A stretch of DNA of 64,000 nucleotides from Variovorax soli NBRC 106424 (lineage in GTDB: Bacteria > Pseudomonadota > Gammaproteobacteria > Burkholderiales > Burkholderiaceae_C): positions 1-64,000 of the forward strand of contig NZ_BCUU01000004.1 of assembly GCF_001591385.1 (NCBI RefSeq). Direction: 5' to 3'. The stretch's first letter is position 1. Each line of letters starts with the position of its first letter. Shown piece after piece: positions 16,913-25,545 of this stretch. The notes under the pieces were generated by a model, which was not told the DNA's origin, did no database searches, and saw nothing but the letters and a program-made list of their open reading frames with translations. A program made the position numbers and the translations under genes.

Positions 16913-17896
16913 ATGCAATCCACTTCCCACTCGCGCCTGCTTGCGGCTGGCGCCGCTGCGCTTGCAATGCTCGGCGCGGCGCCCACGCAGGCACAGGACG
17001 CCTTTCCCTCGCGTCCCATCACGCTGGTCGTGCCTTTCGGCGCCGGCAGCGGCACCGACATTGCCACCCGCATCCTGGCCAAGAGCATGTCCGAGCAACT
17101 CAAGGTGCCGGTGCTGGTGGACAACAAGGCCGGGGCCAACGGCGCCATCGGCGCCCAGGCGGCGGCGAAGGCCAAGGCCGACGGCTATACGCTGCTCATC
17201 GGCAGCGCGACCACCAACGCGGTCAACTTCGCCTTCTTCCCGGGCAAGCTTGGCTACGAAGCCTCGCAATTCCAGGGCGTGGCCGGACTGTCCTCGAGCC
17301 CGATCTCCCTTTACGTCGAGGCCGACTCCCCCTGGAAGAAGCTCCCCGACCTGGTGGCGGACGCCAAGCGCAACCCTGGCAAGCTCAGTTGCGGCAGCGG
17401 CAACGCCGTCACCCAGGTCGCCTGCGAAATCTTCCGCCTGCAGGCCGGCCTTCAGACCACCAACATCCCCTACAAGTCGAATCCGCAGTCGCTCACCGAC
17501 GTGGTGGGCAAGCAGGTGAGCTACGCCTTCTCCGACCCGAGCGCTGCCCAGTCGTACGTCGAAGGCAAGCGGCTGCGCGCGCTGGCCGTTGCCTCCGCGG
17601 TGCGCAACCCGGCCAGGCCGGACGATGCAACCTTTCGCGAGCAAGGCATGAACGAGATCGAGTTCACCGCATGGGTGGCGGTGTTCGCGCCTACCGGCGT
17701 GCCGGCACCGGTGCTCGAACGCCTGAACGCCGTGGTGCGAAAGGCGGTCGATTCGCCCGAGATGGTGCAGACCCAGGCCAGAACCGGTGGCACCGTCATG
17801 CATTTCAATCTGCAGGAAACCCAGGCCTTCTACGGTCGCGAAGTCGCTCGCTGGGCGCGCTACATCAAGGACAGCGGTGTCAAACCGGAGCAGTGA
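16913..17896 (+). CDS. Tripartite tricarboxylate transporter substrate-binding protein (Bug/TctC family)
   Basis: A 327-residue periplasmic binding protein with a signal peptide (RLLAAGAAALAMLGAAPTQAQ) and family motifs YPSRPI-type FPSRPITLVVPFGAGSGTD, VLVDNKAGANGAIG, GYTLLIGS and late FAPTGVPAPVLERLN. Bug proteins are greatly expanded in Burkholderiales and bind carboxylates or similar acids. No TctA/TctB membrane genes are next to it, which is common for this family. One base separates its stop from the GTG start of the CoA-transferase, so the two work together, probably on uptake and CoA activation of an organic acid. Confidence 0.92.
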   Translation: MQSTSHSRLLAAGAAALAMLGAAPTQAQDAFPSRPITLVVPFGAGSGTDIATRILAKSMSEQLKVPVLVDNKAGANGAIGAQAAAKAKADGYTLLIGSATTNAVNFAFFPGKLGYEASQFQGVAGLSSSPISLYVEADSPWKKLPDLVADAKRNPGKLSCGSGNAVTQVACEIFRLQAGLQTTNIPYKSNPQSLTDVVGKQVSYAFSDPSAAQSYVEGKRLRALAVASAVRNPARPDDATFREQGMNEIEFTAWVAVFAPTGVPAPVLERLNAVVRKAVDSPEMVQTQARTGGTVMHFNLQETQAFYGREVARWARYIKDSGVKPEQ

Positions 17897-17897
17897 C

Positions 17898-19136
17898 GTG
17901 CAAGCCGACCGCGGACCGCTGGCGGGCCTGACCGTCATCGACTGGACACATGTGCTGGCCGGCCCCTTCGTGGGCTACCAGTTGGGCCTGCTGGGCGCCG
18001 ACGTGATCCGTGTGGAACGGGCCGATGGCGACGACATGATTCGTGCCAAGGCCGCAGACCCCGCGCTGGCCCGCCTGGGCCTGGGCGAAGCCTTCATTGC
18101 CCAGAATGCGGGCAAGCGCAGCATTGCGCTGGACATGCGCGACGCCCGCTCGCGCCAGGCCATGGAAGCGCTGATTGCCAGGGCCGATGTCCTCTTGGAG
18201 AACTTCCGGCCCGGCAAGCTGGCCAAGCTCGGATTCGATCCGGCCCGGCTGATCGAGCGCCATCCAAAGCTGGTGGTCTGTTCCGTCACCGGTTTCGGCC
18301 AGAACTCGGACAAGCGGGCCTACGACCACGTCGTGCAAGCGGCCAGCGGACTGATGGCGGCCAATGCCGACGCCGATGGCCGGCCGCAGCGCATCGGCTT
18401 TCCGCTGGTGGACTATGCGGTGGGGCAGCAGGCCGCGATGGCGGTGCTGGCCGCGCTGCTGCGGCGCAGCCGCGCAGCCGAAGCGGGCGAGTCCCGCGCC
18501 CGCGGCGAGTGGGTTCAGGTGTCGATGATGGGCGCGGCGCTGACGCTGATGGCGCCGGCCTTTGCAGCGCCGCTGGTCAGCGGCATCGAGCCGCCCCGCA
18601 GCCGATCGACCGCCTTCTCCGGCAATCCGCTCTCGGGCACCTTCCCTGCAGGCGAGGGCTATCTGGCCATTGTCTGCAACGCAGCCAACCAGGGCGAGGC
18701 CCTGCTGCGCGCCTTGGCGCAAGCCGCCGCGGCGCCCGAGGAAGCAACGGCCCTGGCACAGGCAGCCCGGGCCGGCGAGGTGGAGCGTACACAGCAGATC
18801 CTGGGCTCGGTACTCTCGCGCAAGAGCGTGGGCGATTGGGTCGCGCTGCTCGATGCCGCCGGCGTGCCGGTGTCCGCGGCCCTGCCGCCGATCGAAGCTG
18901 TGCGCAGCGTGGCGCACGAGTGGCCCGACGTTTCGCTCGACCTGCCCGGCAAGACGCTGCAGACGAAGGTGCCAGGCATCGGCTTCAAGTCGACGGAAAT
19001 GCTCACCACCCAGTTGCGAACGCCTCCGCGCCGCGGCCAGCAGACGCGGGAGGTCCTGGCCCAGGCCGGACTGGACGCGAGCAGCATCGAGGCCATGCTC
19101 CGCGAGGGCGCCGCCAGCGAGCCTTCGACAGACTGA
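17898..19136 (+). CDS. CaiB/BaiF family (type III) CoA-transferase
   Basis: A 412-residue class III CoA-transferase. Visible are LTVIDWTHVLAGPFVGYQLGLLGADVIRVE, the NAGKRSIALD segment, ADVLLENFRPG and the CSVTGFGQ stretch; the catalytic Asp is expected in the PLVDYAVGQQAA region. GTG 17898 is the start, 1 nt after the tctC stop. It would transfer CoA between an organic acid and a donor such as succinyl-CoA. The pairing with TctC and LysR suggests catabolism of an imported acid. Confidence 0.9.
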   Translation: MQADRGPLAGLTVIDWTHVLAGPFVGYQLGLLGADVIRVERADGDDMIRAKAADPALARLGLGEAFIAQNAGKRSIALDMRDARSRQAMEALIARADVLLENFRPGKLAKLGFDPARLIERHPKLVVCSVTGFGQNSDKRAYDHVVQAASGLMAANADADGRPQRIGFPLVDYAVGQQAAMAVLAALLRRSRAAEAGESRARGEWVQVSMMGAALTLMAPAFAAPLVSGIEPPRSRSTAFSGNPLSGTFPAGEGYLAIVCNAANQGEALLRALAQAAAAPEEATALAQAARAGEVERTQQILGSVLSRKSVGDWVALLDAAGVPVSAALPPIEAVRSVAHEWPDVSLDLPGKTLQTKVPGIGFKSTEMLTTQLRTPPRRGQQTREVLAQAGLDASSIEAMLREGAASEPSTD

Positions 19137-19153
19137 GCGGGTTCCGGGCCCGC

Positions 19154-20257
19154 CTACAGCGTGTGCGTGCGGTCGCCTTCGCGAAAGCCCACGCTGTCCC
19201 AGGGCTGCACGCCCGCGACGAAGCCGATCACCTTGAACAGCTCGCCCATCTCGTGCTCGTGGATGAGCCGCGCCGCCATGGCGCGCTGCTGCACGCTCGC
19301 ATGCTCCAGCCGGGCCACCAGCCCGCAGTTGATGAGAAAGCGCGCCTGGTTGCAGTAGCCCAGCACAGCCAGGCCCGCCTCCTGGCCCGCCAGGGCCACG
19401 CCGGTGAAGTCGACATGGGCCGTGATGTCCTTGGCGCCCACCTGCACCAGCGGGTTGCCGTCGGACCGGTGGCCCTGGTGGCACATCACGGTGCCCATGT
19501 GGCGTTGCGGGTGGTAGTACTCGGCTTCGGGAAAGCCGTAGTCGATGAGGAAGGCGGCGCCGCGCTCGAGCCGGTCCGCCAGCGTGGCGACAAAAGCCTG
19601 CGCCTGCGGGTGGATCTCGGTGAGGTAGTCGTGCACGCCCTGGATCTCCACCGGCGGGCGCAGTTCGGTGGGCTGGTCGGCATAGCGCAGCACGCCGTCA
19701 GGGCCCCGCACCACGCCGCGCTCGAACCACTGGCCGGCCACGCGTGCCAGCAGCTTCACCGGCATGGCGTCGAGCACCTCGTTGCCCACCACCACGCCCT
19801 GCATGGCCTCGGGCAGCTCGCTCAGCCAGCGCACCTTGTCGCCCCAGGCGCCAAGCGCCTGCTGCTGCCGCTCGCGCAGGGTGCCCGAGAGGTCGACGAT
19901 GGTGTAGCGGTCGATGCGCTCGCCCAGCGATTCGAGAAGCTGCGTGGCCAGCGCGCCGGAGCCGGCGCCAAATTCCCACACCTCGCGCGTGCCGGTGTGT
20001 GCCAGCGCGTCTTCCACCGCCACGGCCAGGCTCTGGCCGAACAGCGGCGACAACTCGGGCGCGGTGACGAAATCGCTGCCCGATGAAGGCATCTGGCCGA
20101 ACTTGGCCAAGGTGTTGGCGTAGTAGCCCAGACCCGGCGAATACAGCGCCAGCGCCATGAAGCGGTCGAAGGGCAGCCAGCCGCCGGCGCGCTGCAGCGC
20201 GGCGTCGATAATCCGGTCCAAGGGGTTGGCGCGCTCGGCGCCGGGCTCAATACTCAT
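19154..20257 (-). CDS. SAM-dependent methyltransferase, MidA/NDUFAF7 family
   Basis: A 367-residue class I methyltransferase of the DUF185/MidA type. Family segments: GGWLPFDRFMALALYSPGLGYYAN, DFVTAPELSPLFGQSLA, EFGAGSGALA (SAM loop), GNEVLDAMPV and IDYGFPEAEYYHPQRHMGT. In mitochondria NDUFAF7 methylates an arginine of complex I; the bacterial role is less certain. Only 18 bp separate its start (20257) from the divergent GTG of the pteridine-reductase gene, so promoters overlap or lie inside the genes. Confidence 0.88.
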   Translation of the reverse strand: MSIEPGAERANPLDRIIDAALQRAGGWLPFDRFMALALYSPGLGYYANTLAKFGQMPSSGSDFVTAPELSPLFGQSLAVAVEDALAHTGTREVWEFGAGSGALATQLLESLGERIDRYTIVDLSGTLRERQQQALGAWGDKVRWLSELPEAMQGVVVGNEVLDAMPVKLLARVAGQWFERGVVRGPDGVLRYADQPTELRPPVEIQGVHDYLTEIHPQAQAFVATLADRLERGAAFLIDYGFPEAEYYHPQRHMGTVMCHQGHRSDGNPLVQVGAKDITAHVDFTGVALAGQEAGLAVLGYCNQARFLINCGLVARLEHASVQQRAMAARLIHEHEMGELFKVIGFVAGVQPWDSVGFREGDRTHTL

Positions 20258-20275
20258 TGTTCGGGAATTATCCAG

Positions 20276-21100
20276 GTGACGCATTCCATTCGCAGGCAGG
20301 TGCTGGTGACAGGCGGCGGACGGCGCCTGGGCGCCGCCATCTGCGAGGCCTTTGCGCGCGCCGGCTGGACGGTGTGGTGCCACTACCGCGCCTCCAAGGC
20401 GCAGGCGCTGACGCTGAGCGAGACGCTGCGCGCGCAGGGCTGGGACGTGCAGGCCGTCGAGGCCGACATCACCCAGGAGGCGGGCCGCCAGGCGCTCATC
20501 GCACAAGTGACGGCGCTGGCGCCGCTGGACTGCGTGGTCAACAACGCCTCGGCCTTCGAGCCGGACACCGGCCTCGACTTCGACGTGGACGCCGCGCAGC
20601 GCCAGCTGGGCGTGAACCTGATCGCGCCGCTGTCCTTCGCGCGCCTGCTGGCGCGGCAGGCCGGTGCTGACGAGCAGGCCGACCGCTGCGCCATCCACAT
20701 CCTGGACCAGAAGGTCTACAACCTGAACCCCGACTATTTTTCCTACACCGTCTCCAAGCTCGCCCTCGAGCGGGCCGTGGCGCTGCAGGCCCAGGCCCTG
20801 GGCCCGGGCGTGCGGGTGTGCGGCGTGGCGCCGGGCATCCTGTTCGAGAGCGGCCCGCAGACGGGCGACAACTTCCTGCGCGCCTCGCGCGCCAACCTGC
20901 TGCGCCGCCCCATCGACCCGGCCGACGTGGCCAGGAGCTGCGTGTTCCTGGCCGAGACGCGCAGCATCACCGGCACCACGCTGAGCGTGGACAACGGACA
21001 GCACCTGGTGCCCCTGCCGCGCGACATCATGTTCGTCGTGGACGAGCTGCTCCAGGCCGACAACAACAGCAACGCCGCTTCCTCCCCATCATCACCATGA
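20276..21100 (+). CDS. Short-chain dehydrogenase, FolM-like pteridine reductase
   Basis: A 274-residue SDR started by GTG 20276. The nucleotide loop is TGGGRRLG, fitting the TGX3RXG signature that marks pteridine reductases (PTR1/FolM) rather than the general TGX3GXG. NNAS and the active site Y-TVS-K (FSYTVSKLALERA) are present. The next gene, overlapping by 4 bp, is folB, so it probably reduces dihydropterin or dihydrofolate with NADPH, a FolM-type dihydromonapterin reductase role. Confidence 0.82.
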   Translation: MTHSIRRQVLVTGGGRRLGAAICEAFARAGWTVWCHYRASKAQALTLSETLRAQGWDVQAVEADITQEAGRQALIAQVTALAPLDCVVNNASAFEPDTGLDFDVDAAQRQLGVNLIAPLSFARLLARQAGADEQADRCAIHILDQKVYNLNPDYFSYTVSKLALERAVALQAQALGPGVRVCGVAPGILFESGPQTGDNFLRASRANLLRRPIDPADVARSCVFLAETRSITGTTLSVDNGQHLVPLPRDIMFVVDELLQADNNSNAASSPSSP

Positions 21101-21489
21101 CCCACGCCGCCCTCGACCCCCTTCTTGCCACCTGCCGACGCGTGTTCCTGCGCGACTACGAGGTGTGGATCAACATCGGCGTGCACGAATTCGAAAAACG
21201 TGCCGAGCAGCGCGTGATCATCAATGTCGACCTGTACGTGCCGCTGGCGCTTTCCACGCCCAAGGCCGATGAGCTCGACGAGGTGGTGGACTACGACTTC
21301 ATCCGCCGCACCGTGGCGGCGCGGCTGTCCAAGGGCCACATCCACCTGCAGGAAACGCTGTGCGACGACATCCTGACGCAGGTGCTGGCGCACCCGAAGG
21401 TGCAGGCCGCGCGGGTGTCCACGGCCAAGCCCGATGTGTACCCGGACTGCGACGCGGTGGGCGTCGAGGTGTTCCGCGCCAAGCCCTGA
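21097..21489 (+). CDS. folB: Dihydroneopterin aldolase
   Basis: A 130-residue FolB: VFLRDYEVWINIGVHEFEKRAEQRVIINVDLYV holds the conserved G-V-x-x-x-E region, and DEVVDYDFIRRTV plus HLQETLCDDI complete the family pattern. It cleaves dihydroneopterin to 6-hydroxymethyl-dihydropterin in folate synthesis. Start ATG 21097 overlaps the stop of the pteridine reductase gene, supporting a coupled pterin operon. Confidence 0.93.
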   Translation: MTHAALDPLLATCRRVFLRDYEVWINIGVHEFEKRAEQRVIINVDLYVPLALSTPKADELDEVVDYDFIRRTVAARLSKGHIHLQETLCDDILTQVLAHPKVQAARVSTAKPDVYPDCDAVGVEVFRAKP

Positions 21490-21528
21490 GGCGCCGCCCA
21501 GGAAAGGGCGCCCGAATAAAATCGCGGC

Positions 21529-22455
21529 ATGAGTGCCGTTTGGATCGACGAAGCGCCCGCTGCGGCCGCCCCCCCTGCCAAGACCCTGAAGATCGAGCGC
21601 GAAACGCACAAGCTCGAGAAGCGCCTGTGCCGCCAGGTGGGCCAGGCCATCGTCGACTACAACATGATCGAAGAGGGCGACAAGGTCATGGTGTGCGTGT
21701 CCGGCGGCAAGGACAGCTACGGCCTGCTGGACATCCTGCTCAAGCTGCGCGCCCGCGCGCCCATCCACTTCGACATCGTCGCGGTCAACCTCGACCAGAA
21801 GCAGCCGGGCTTTCCGGAGGAGGTGCTGCCCACCTACCTCAGCAAACTGGGCGTGCCCTTCCACATCGAGGAGCAGGACACCTACGCCATCGTCAAGCGC
21901 GTGATTCCCGAGGGCAAGACCACCTGCGGCCTGTGCAGCCGGCTGCGCCGCGGCATCTTGTACCGCGTGGCTGACGAGCTGGGCGCCACCAAGGTCGCAC
22001 TGGGCCACCACCGCGACGACATGCTGCAGACCTTCTTCCTCAACATGTTCTTCGCCGGCAAGCTCAAGAGCATGCCGCCCAAGCTGGTGAGCGACGACGG
22101 CAGGCACATCGTCATCCGCCCGCTGGCCTACACGGCCGAAAAGGACCTGGTGCGCTGGGCCCAGCACCGCGAATTTCCCATCATTCCCTGCACGCTGTGC
22201 GGCAGCCAGGAAAACCTGCAGCGCAAGCAGGTGGGCGAAATGCTGCGCGAATGGGAGCGCAAGCACCCCGGCCGCCTGGAGAACATGTTCAACGCCTTGC
22301 AGAACGTGACACCTTCGCACCTGCTGGACGGAACGCTGCACGACTTCAAGGGTCTGAAGGCCACGGGCGTGCCGGATGCCGACGGCGACCTGGCCTTCGA
22401 CCCGCCGCAGTTTCCGGCGCCGGCGCAGGCCATGCGCATCGTGCCGCAGGGCTGA
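21529..22455 (+). CDS. ttcA: tRNA 2-thiocytidine(32) synthetase
   Basis: A 308-residue ATP-dependent, iron-sulfur tRNA thiolase. The PP-loop is SGGKDS at residues 58-63; the cluster-binding pairs are [11 protein letters not shown] (CxxC) and [31 protein letters not shown] is the usual TtcA helix. It thiolates C32 in the tRNA anticodon loop. It follows folB by 39 bp and is probably transcribed with it. Confidence 0.95.
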   Translation: MSAVWIDEAPAAAAPPAKTLKIERETHKLEKRLCRQVGQAIVDYNMIEEGDKVMVCVSGGKDSYGLLDILLKLRARAPIHFDIVAVNLDQKQPGFPEEVLPTYLSKLGVPFHIEEQDTYAIVKRVIPEGKTTCGLCSRLRRGILYRVADELGATKVALGHHRDDMLQTFFLNMFFAGKLKSMPPKLVSDDGRHIVIRPLAYTAEKDLVRWAQHREFPIIPCTLCGSQENLQRKQVGEMLREWERKHPGRLENMFNALQNVTPSHLLDGTLHDFKGLKATGVPDADGDLAFDPPQFPAPAQAMRIVPQG

Positions 22456-22492
22456 TCGATCACATGGCGCGGCGCCCGCCTTGGGAGTCCAC

Positions 22493-23209
22493 ATGAGCAA
22501 GCGCAGTCTCTTCATCGGTTTCTTCTGGCCGCTGGCCCTGGCGGCCGCCCTCTCGGGCTGCGCCACCAGCTGGACGGTGGACAGCAACGTCACCAGCTTT
22601 TCGCGCCCGCCGGGTGCCACGGCGCCGGCCACCTACCGCTTCGAGCGCCTGCCCTCGCAGCAGGCGCAGGAGGCCAACCAGCTCGAACTCGAAGCCATGG
22701 CCGAGATGGCCATGGCGCGCGTGGGCCTCACCCGCGACGACGCGGCGCCGCGCTATGCGGCATCGATCAACGCGCGGGTGTCGGTCCAGGTCTCGCCGTG
22801 GGCCGACCCGTGGGTCTATCCAATGGGCTGGGGACCGGGCTGGGGGCCCGGCTGGGGGCCGTACGGCCGGCCTTACGGGCCCTACGGCTACCGCGGCTGG
22901 TATGGCGGCGGCTGGTACGGGCCGCCCTACAGCGCCTACTACAACCCCTGGTACCTGCGCGAGGTGAGCGTGGTGCTGCGCGAGCTGCCCGGCAACCAGG
23001 TGGTGTACGAAACGCGCGCCAGCAACGACGGGCCCTACAACGCCAACGGGCCGGTGTTCGCCGCCATGTTCCAGGCGGCGATGCAGGGCTACCCCAATCC
23101 GCCGGCCGGCCTGCGCCGGGTCGACGTGGTCATTCCGCCCAAGACCACCGAGACGGCCCAGGCGGCGCCCGCCGCCGTGCCCGCCGCGCCGGCCAAGGCC
23201 ACGCCCTGA
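22493..23209 (+). CDS. DUF4136-like lipoprotein
   Basis: A 238-residue lipoprotein with signal peptide and lipobox LSGC (Cys at about residue 23). The N-terminal half (TVDSNVTSF..., ATYRFERLPSQ) has the DUF4136 layout. The centre is rich in Gly, Trp, Tyr and Pro (repeated GWGPGWGP and GPYG), and the C-terminus is an Ala/Pro tail. Function unknown; sited at the cell envelope. The gene lies between ttcA and a histidine phosphatase on the same strand. Confidence 0.8.
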   Translation: MSKRSLFIGFFWPLALAAALSGCATSWTVDSNVTSFSRPPGATAPATYRFERLPSQQAQEANQLELEAMAEMAMARVGLTRDDAAPRYAASINARVSVQVSPWADPWVYPMGWGPGWGPGWGPYGRPYGPYGYRGWYGGGWYGPPYSAYYNPWYLREVSVVLRELPGNQVVYETRASNDGPYNANGPVFAAMFQAAMQGYPNPPAGLRRVDVVIPPKTTETAQAAPAAVPAAPAKATP

Positions 23210-23233
23210 AGCGTAAAGCGGCCCGCCACCAGG

Positions 23234-23878
23234 ATGGATGCCACCCGGATCATTGCCGTGCGCCATGGCGAAACCGCCTGGAACGTCGACACCCGCCTGC
23301 AGGGCCACCTGGACATCGAACTGAACGACCGCGGCCTGTGGCAGGCCCAGCGGGTGGCCGATGCGCTGGCGGACGAGCCCGTGGCCGCCGTCTATTCCAG
23401 CGACCTGGCGCGCGCCTGGCAGACGGCGCAGGCCATTGCGCAGCGCCACCATCTCGCCGTCCAGCCCGAACCCCGCCTGCGCGAGCGGGCCTTCGGCCAT
23501 TTCGAAGGCCGCACCTTCCTCGACATCGAGCGCGAGCTGCCCGAGCAGGCCGAGCGCTGGCGCCGGCGCGACCCCGAATTCGCTCCGGCCGGCGGCGGCG
23601 AAAGCCTGCTGCAGTTTCGCGCCCGCGTCACGGCGGCGGTGGCGCACCTGGCGGGTCGGCACCCCGGCGAACTGCTGGTGCTGGTGGCGCACGGCGGCGT
23701 GATGGACCTGCTCTACCGCGCCGCCACCGGCCAGGAACTGCAGGCACCGCGCACCTGGCTGCTGGGCAACGCCCACATCAACAGGATGCTGTGGACCGGG
23801 CAAGGACTCACTTTGGTGGGCTGGGCCGACGACAGCCACCTGGACGACGGCGCCCTGGACGAAGCCGCGGCCGCCTAG
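23234..23878 (+). CDS. Histidine phosphatase family protein (GpmB/CobC-like)
   Basis: A 214-residue branch-1 histidine phosphatase: IIAVRHGETAWN contains the phospho-accepting RHG, YSSDLARAWQTA the second Arg, the E-R motif follows (RLRERAFGHFEGR), and LVLVAHGGVMD provides the second catalytic His. Such proteins include phosphoglycerate-mutase-like GpmB, alpha-ribazole phosphatase and broad sugar phosphatases; no cobalamin genes are near, so the substrate is open. Confidence 0.88.
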   Translation: MDATRIIAVRHGETAWNVDTRLQGHLDIELNDRGLWQAQRVADALADEPVAAVYSSDLARAWQTAQAIAQRHHLAVQPEPRLRERAFGHFEGRTFLDIERELPEQAERWRRRDPEFAPAGGGESLLQFRARVTAAVAHLAGRHPGELLVLVAHGGVMDLLYRAATGQELQAPRTWLLGNAHINRMLWTGQGLTLVGWADDSHLDDGALDEAAAA

Positions 23879-23948
23879 CTGGCACCCTGCCGGGCCCGGC
23901 CATGTGGCAGATTCCGCGGACGCGGTCCGAAGCGGTACAAAGCTGCGT

Positions 23949-23972
23949 CACGAACATGCCACAGGCTTCGTG
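23949..23972. repeat. Inverted repeat CACGAA-N12-TTCGTG upstream of SGNH gene
   Basis: Six-base exact arms separated by 12 bp in the 114-bp spacer before the SGNH hydrolase gene; a third CACGAA copy lies at 23980-23985. It could be a regulator site, but no candidate regulator is adjacent. Confidence 0.3.
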
Positions 23973-23992
23973 ATCGAGCCACGAAAGCTTTC

Positions 23993-25102
23993 ATGCCGAG
24001 ATTCAATGACCGCTTCAACAATTTCTGCAAGACGTTCGGGCGACGTCGTCTCTGCGCCCTGGCCTGCCTGGCCCTGACGCTGGCACCCGTGCACGCGCTG
24101 GGTTCAACGCCGCTTCCGTCGCCCTCCAACGGCCCGCCCGCCGAGAGAATCTCGCTGGCAGCCATCGGCGACTCCAACAGCCTGTCCTACCAGGACCGTC
24201 TCTCCCATGCCCCGGAACACCGAGGCGGCGCCTACCGAGAGCGCACCCTGCAGTGGGGTGAGGTCATCGACCGGCTGCGCGGAGGGCAGATCGACCAAGG
24301 ACCCTGGGAAGTCTCCGGCGTGTCCAACCCGCGCCTGCGGTGGATGGACATCCTGGGCATGCCCATCACACGCGCGCCGCGCAAGGAAGACTTCCGCTAC
24401 AACTTCGCCAACAACGGCGCGGACTGCGAGCAATTGCTGGTCACGCGCAGACGCCAGATTCCGCGGCTCGTGAAGATGATGGACGAAGACCCGAAGCGGT
24501 GGCAGCGCGGCGTGGTGGTGATACGGATCGGATTGGCGAATCTGATTCCCCTCATGGACATCCAGGTCGCCACGCCCGGCGCGCCCGCCGTGCAGGCACG
24601 TGTGCAAAGCTGCATGGCGCGCTTTCGCGAGTCCGTGGCAATGATCCGCAGCAACCACCCGCAAACACACATCGTGCTGGTCGGCAGCTTCGATGAATCG
24701 AACGACCCGGGCAATCTCGACCATTGGCAGTCGGCGCGCGAGATCGGCAACATCGCGCTCATGTTCGACGCCTTCGACGCTGGCCTGCGCGCGATCGTCG
24801 CGCAAGACCCGAATGCCAGCTTCTTCGACGACCGTGCCTGGTTCCACAGAATGTGGGGATCGCGCGATGCCCAGGGTCGGCCGGCCTACAAAACCGTGGC
24901 CATCGGCCCCACCCTTCGCGTCACGAACACGATGGGCGACGAGCCCAGCCACGCCTTGCTGAGCGACGACCACGCCGGATTGGTCTGGAACGTGCTGTGG
25001 GCACAGGCGCTGGTGCGGCACCTGCACGATGTCGCGAAGATGCCCGTCACGCCCATCTCCGATGCCGAGGTCGAGCGGCTGGTGCGGTCGCTGACCGAAT
25101 AA
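23993..25102 (+). CDS. Exported SGNH/GDSL-like hydrolase
   Basis: A 369-residue protein with an N-terminal signal segment (RRLCALACLALTLAPVHALG). Block I is AAIGDSNSLSYQD, carrying GDSN in place of GDSL; an Asn-containing FANNGADCEQL and a late D-x-x-H (SDDHAGLVWN) could complete the SGNH set. Such enzymes are esterases or acyl-transfer enzymes acting on polysaccharides or lipids in the envelope. It ends 315 bp before the leader ORF of the biosynthetic cluster and has no obvious link to it. Specific substrate unknown. Confidence 0.72.
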   Translation: MPRFNDRFNNFCKTFGRRRLCALACLALTLAPVHALGSTPLPSPSNGPPAERISLAAIGDSNSLSYQDRLSHAPEHRGGAYRERTLQWGEVIDRLRGGQIDQGPWEVSGVSNPRLRWMDILGMPITRAPRKEDFRYNFANNGADCEQLLVTRRRQIPRLVKMMDEDPKRWQRGVVVIRIGLANLIPLMDIQVATPGAPAVQARVQSCMARFRESVAMIRSNHPQTHIVLVGSFDESNDPGNLDHWQSAREIGNIALMFDAFDAGLRAIVAQDPNASFFDDRAWFHRMWGSRDAQGRPAYKTVAIGPTLRVTNTMGDEPSHALLSDDHAGLVWNVLWAQALVRHLHDVAKMPVTPISDAEVERLVRSLTE

Positions 25103-25416
25103 GGTCCAAACGCCTCGAAACCGCAACCCACCAAAAGCAATACTTTCTTGTAACAATCAAAGATCGATTGTTAGATTTTTGTATTCATATTGGGTCGGAA
25201 TTGGCACAATTGGTTGCTGGAATCAGCGAACGGTGCATTTTTGTAACCGATCGAATTTCCGCCCCGTGTAAGTCAAACCTATGCCATTTGGGCAGCACGT
25301 TCGACCAATAGCGGCGGGGGACACCGGCAGGCACGATTCGAGCAGCCGCATGCATGTGCTGGGGGAGAGCTCGGATACATGGTGTTTCATGCCTGCGGTT
25401 GACGAAGGGGTCGATC
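25103..25416 (+). promoter_or_regulatory. AT-rich upstream region of the NRPS-PKS cluster
   Basis: This 314-bp non-coding stretch is clearly more AT-rich (25128-25270) than its surroundings and is the natural place for the cluster promoter. It holds an exact 8-bp inverted repeat (25151-25173) and a second, related TTGTAACC-GATCGA segment at 25241-25253. No confident -35/-10 pair could be chosen by eye. Confidence 0.55.
25151..25173. promoter_or_regulatory. Inverted repeat TAACAATC-N7-GATTGTTA
   Basis: Two perfect 8-bp arms around a 7-bp centre, 23 bp in all, within the AT-rich region upstream of the NRPS-PKS genes. The size and symmetry suit a dimeric regulator. No regulator gene lies in the cluster, so the binder would be encoded elsewhere. 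Confidence 0.5.
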
Positions 25417-25545
25417 ATGAGTTGCACGTTTGAGGGCTGGAACGCACGTTTTGCACGTGCCGGGTCGGTTCGCCCGAACATTTCCTGCGCCGAGCGATGC
25501 GATGGCTGCAACCGGCCCCCTGTCGGGGAAGGGGCGCGGCCATGA
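25417..25545 (+). CDS. Possible 42-residue leader ORF coupled to the megasynthase
   Basis: ATG 25417 has GAAGGGG 6 nt upstream. The 42-codon frame (MSCTFEGWNARF...) contains four Cys, two of them in CAERCDGC near the end, and its TGA overlaps the ATG of the NRPS-PKS gene (ATGA at 25542-25545). It does not resemble MbtH. It may be a true small protein, a translational-coupling leader, or chance; the overlap and ribosome site are the only support. Confidence 0.4.
   Translation: MSCTFEGWNARFARAGSVRPNISCAERCDGCNRPPVGEGARP

Noticed and set aside
23889..23900. GCCGGGCCCGGC palindrome after the histidine phosphatase gene
   Set aside because: A 12-bp all-GC palindrome is expected by chance in this composition and has no T-run or partner site.
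25417..25545. MbtH-like protein ahead of the NRPS gene
   Set aside because: The 42-residue frame lacks the Trp/Pro pattern of MbtH proteins and is too short; kept only as a possible leader ORF.
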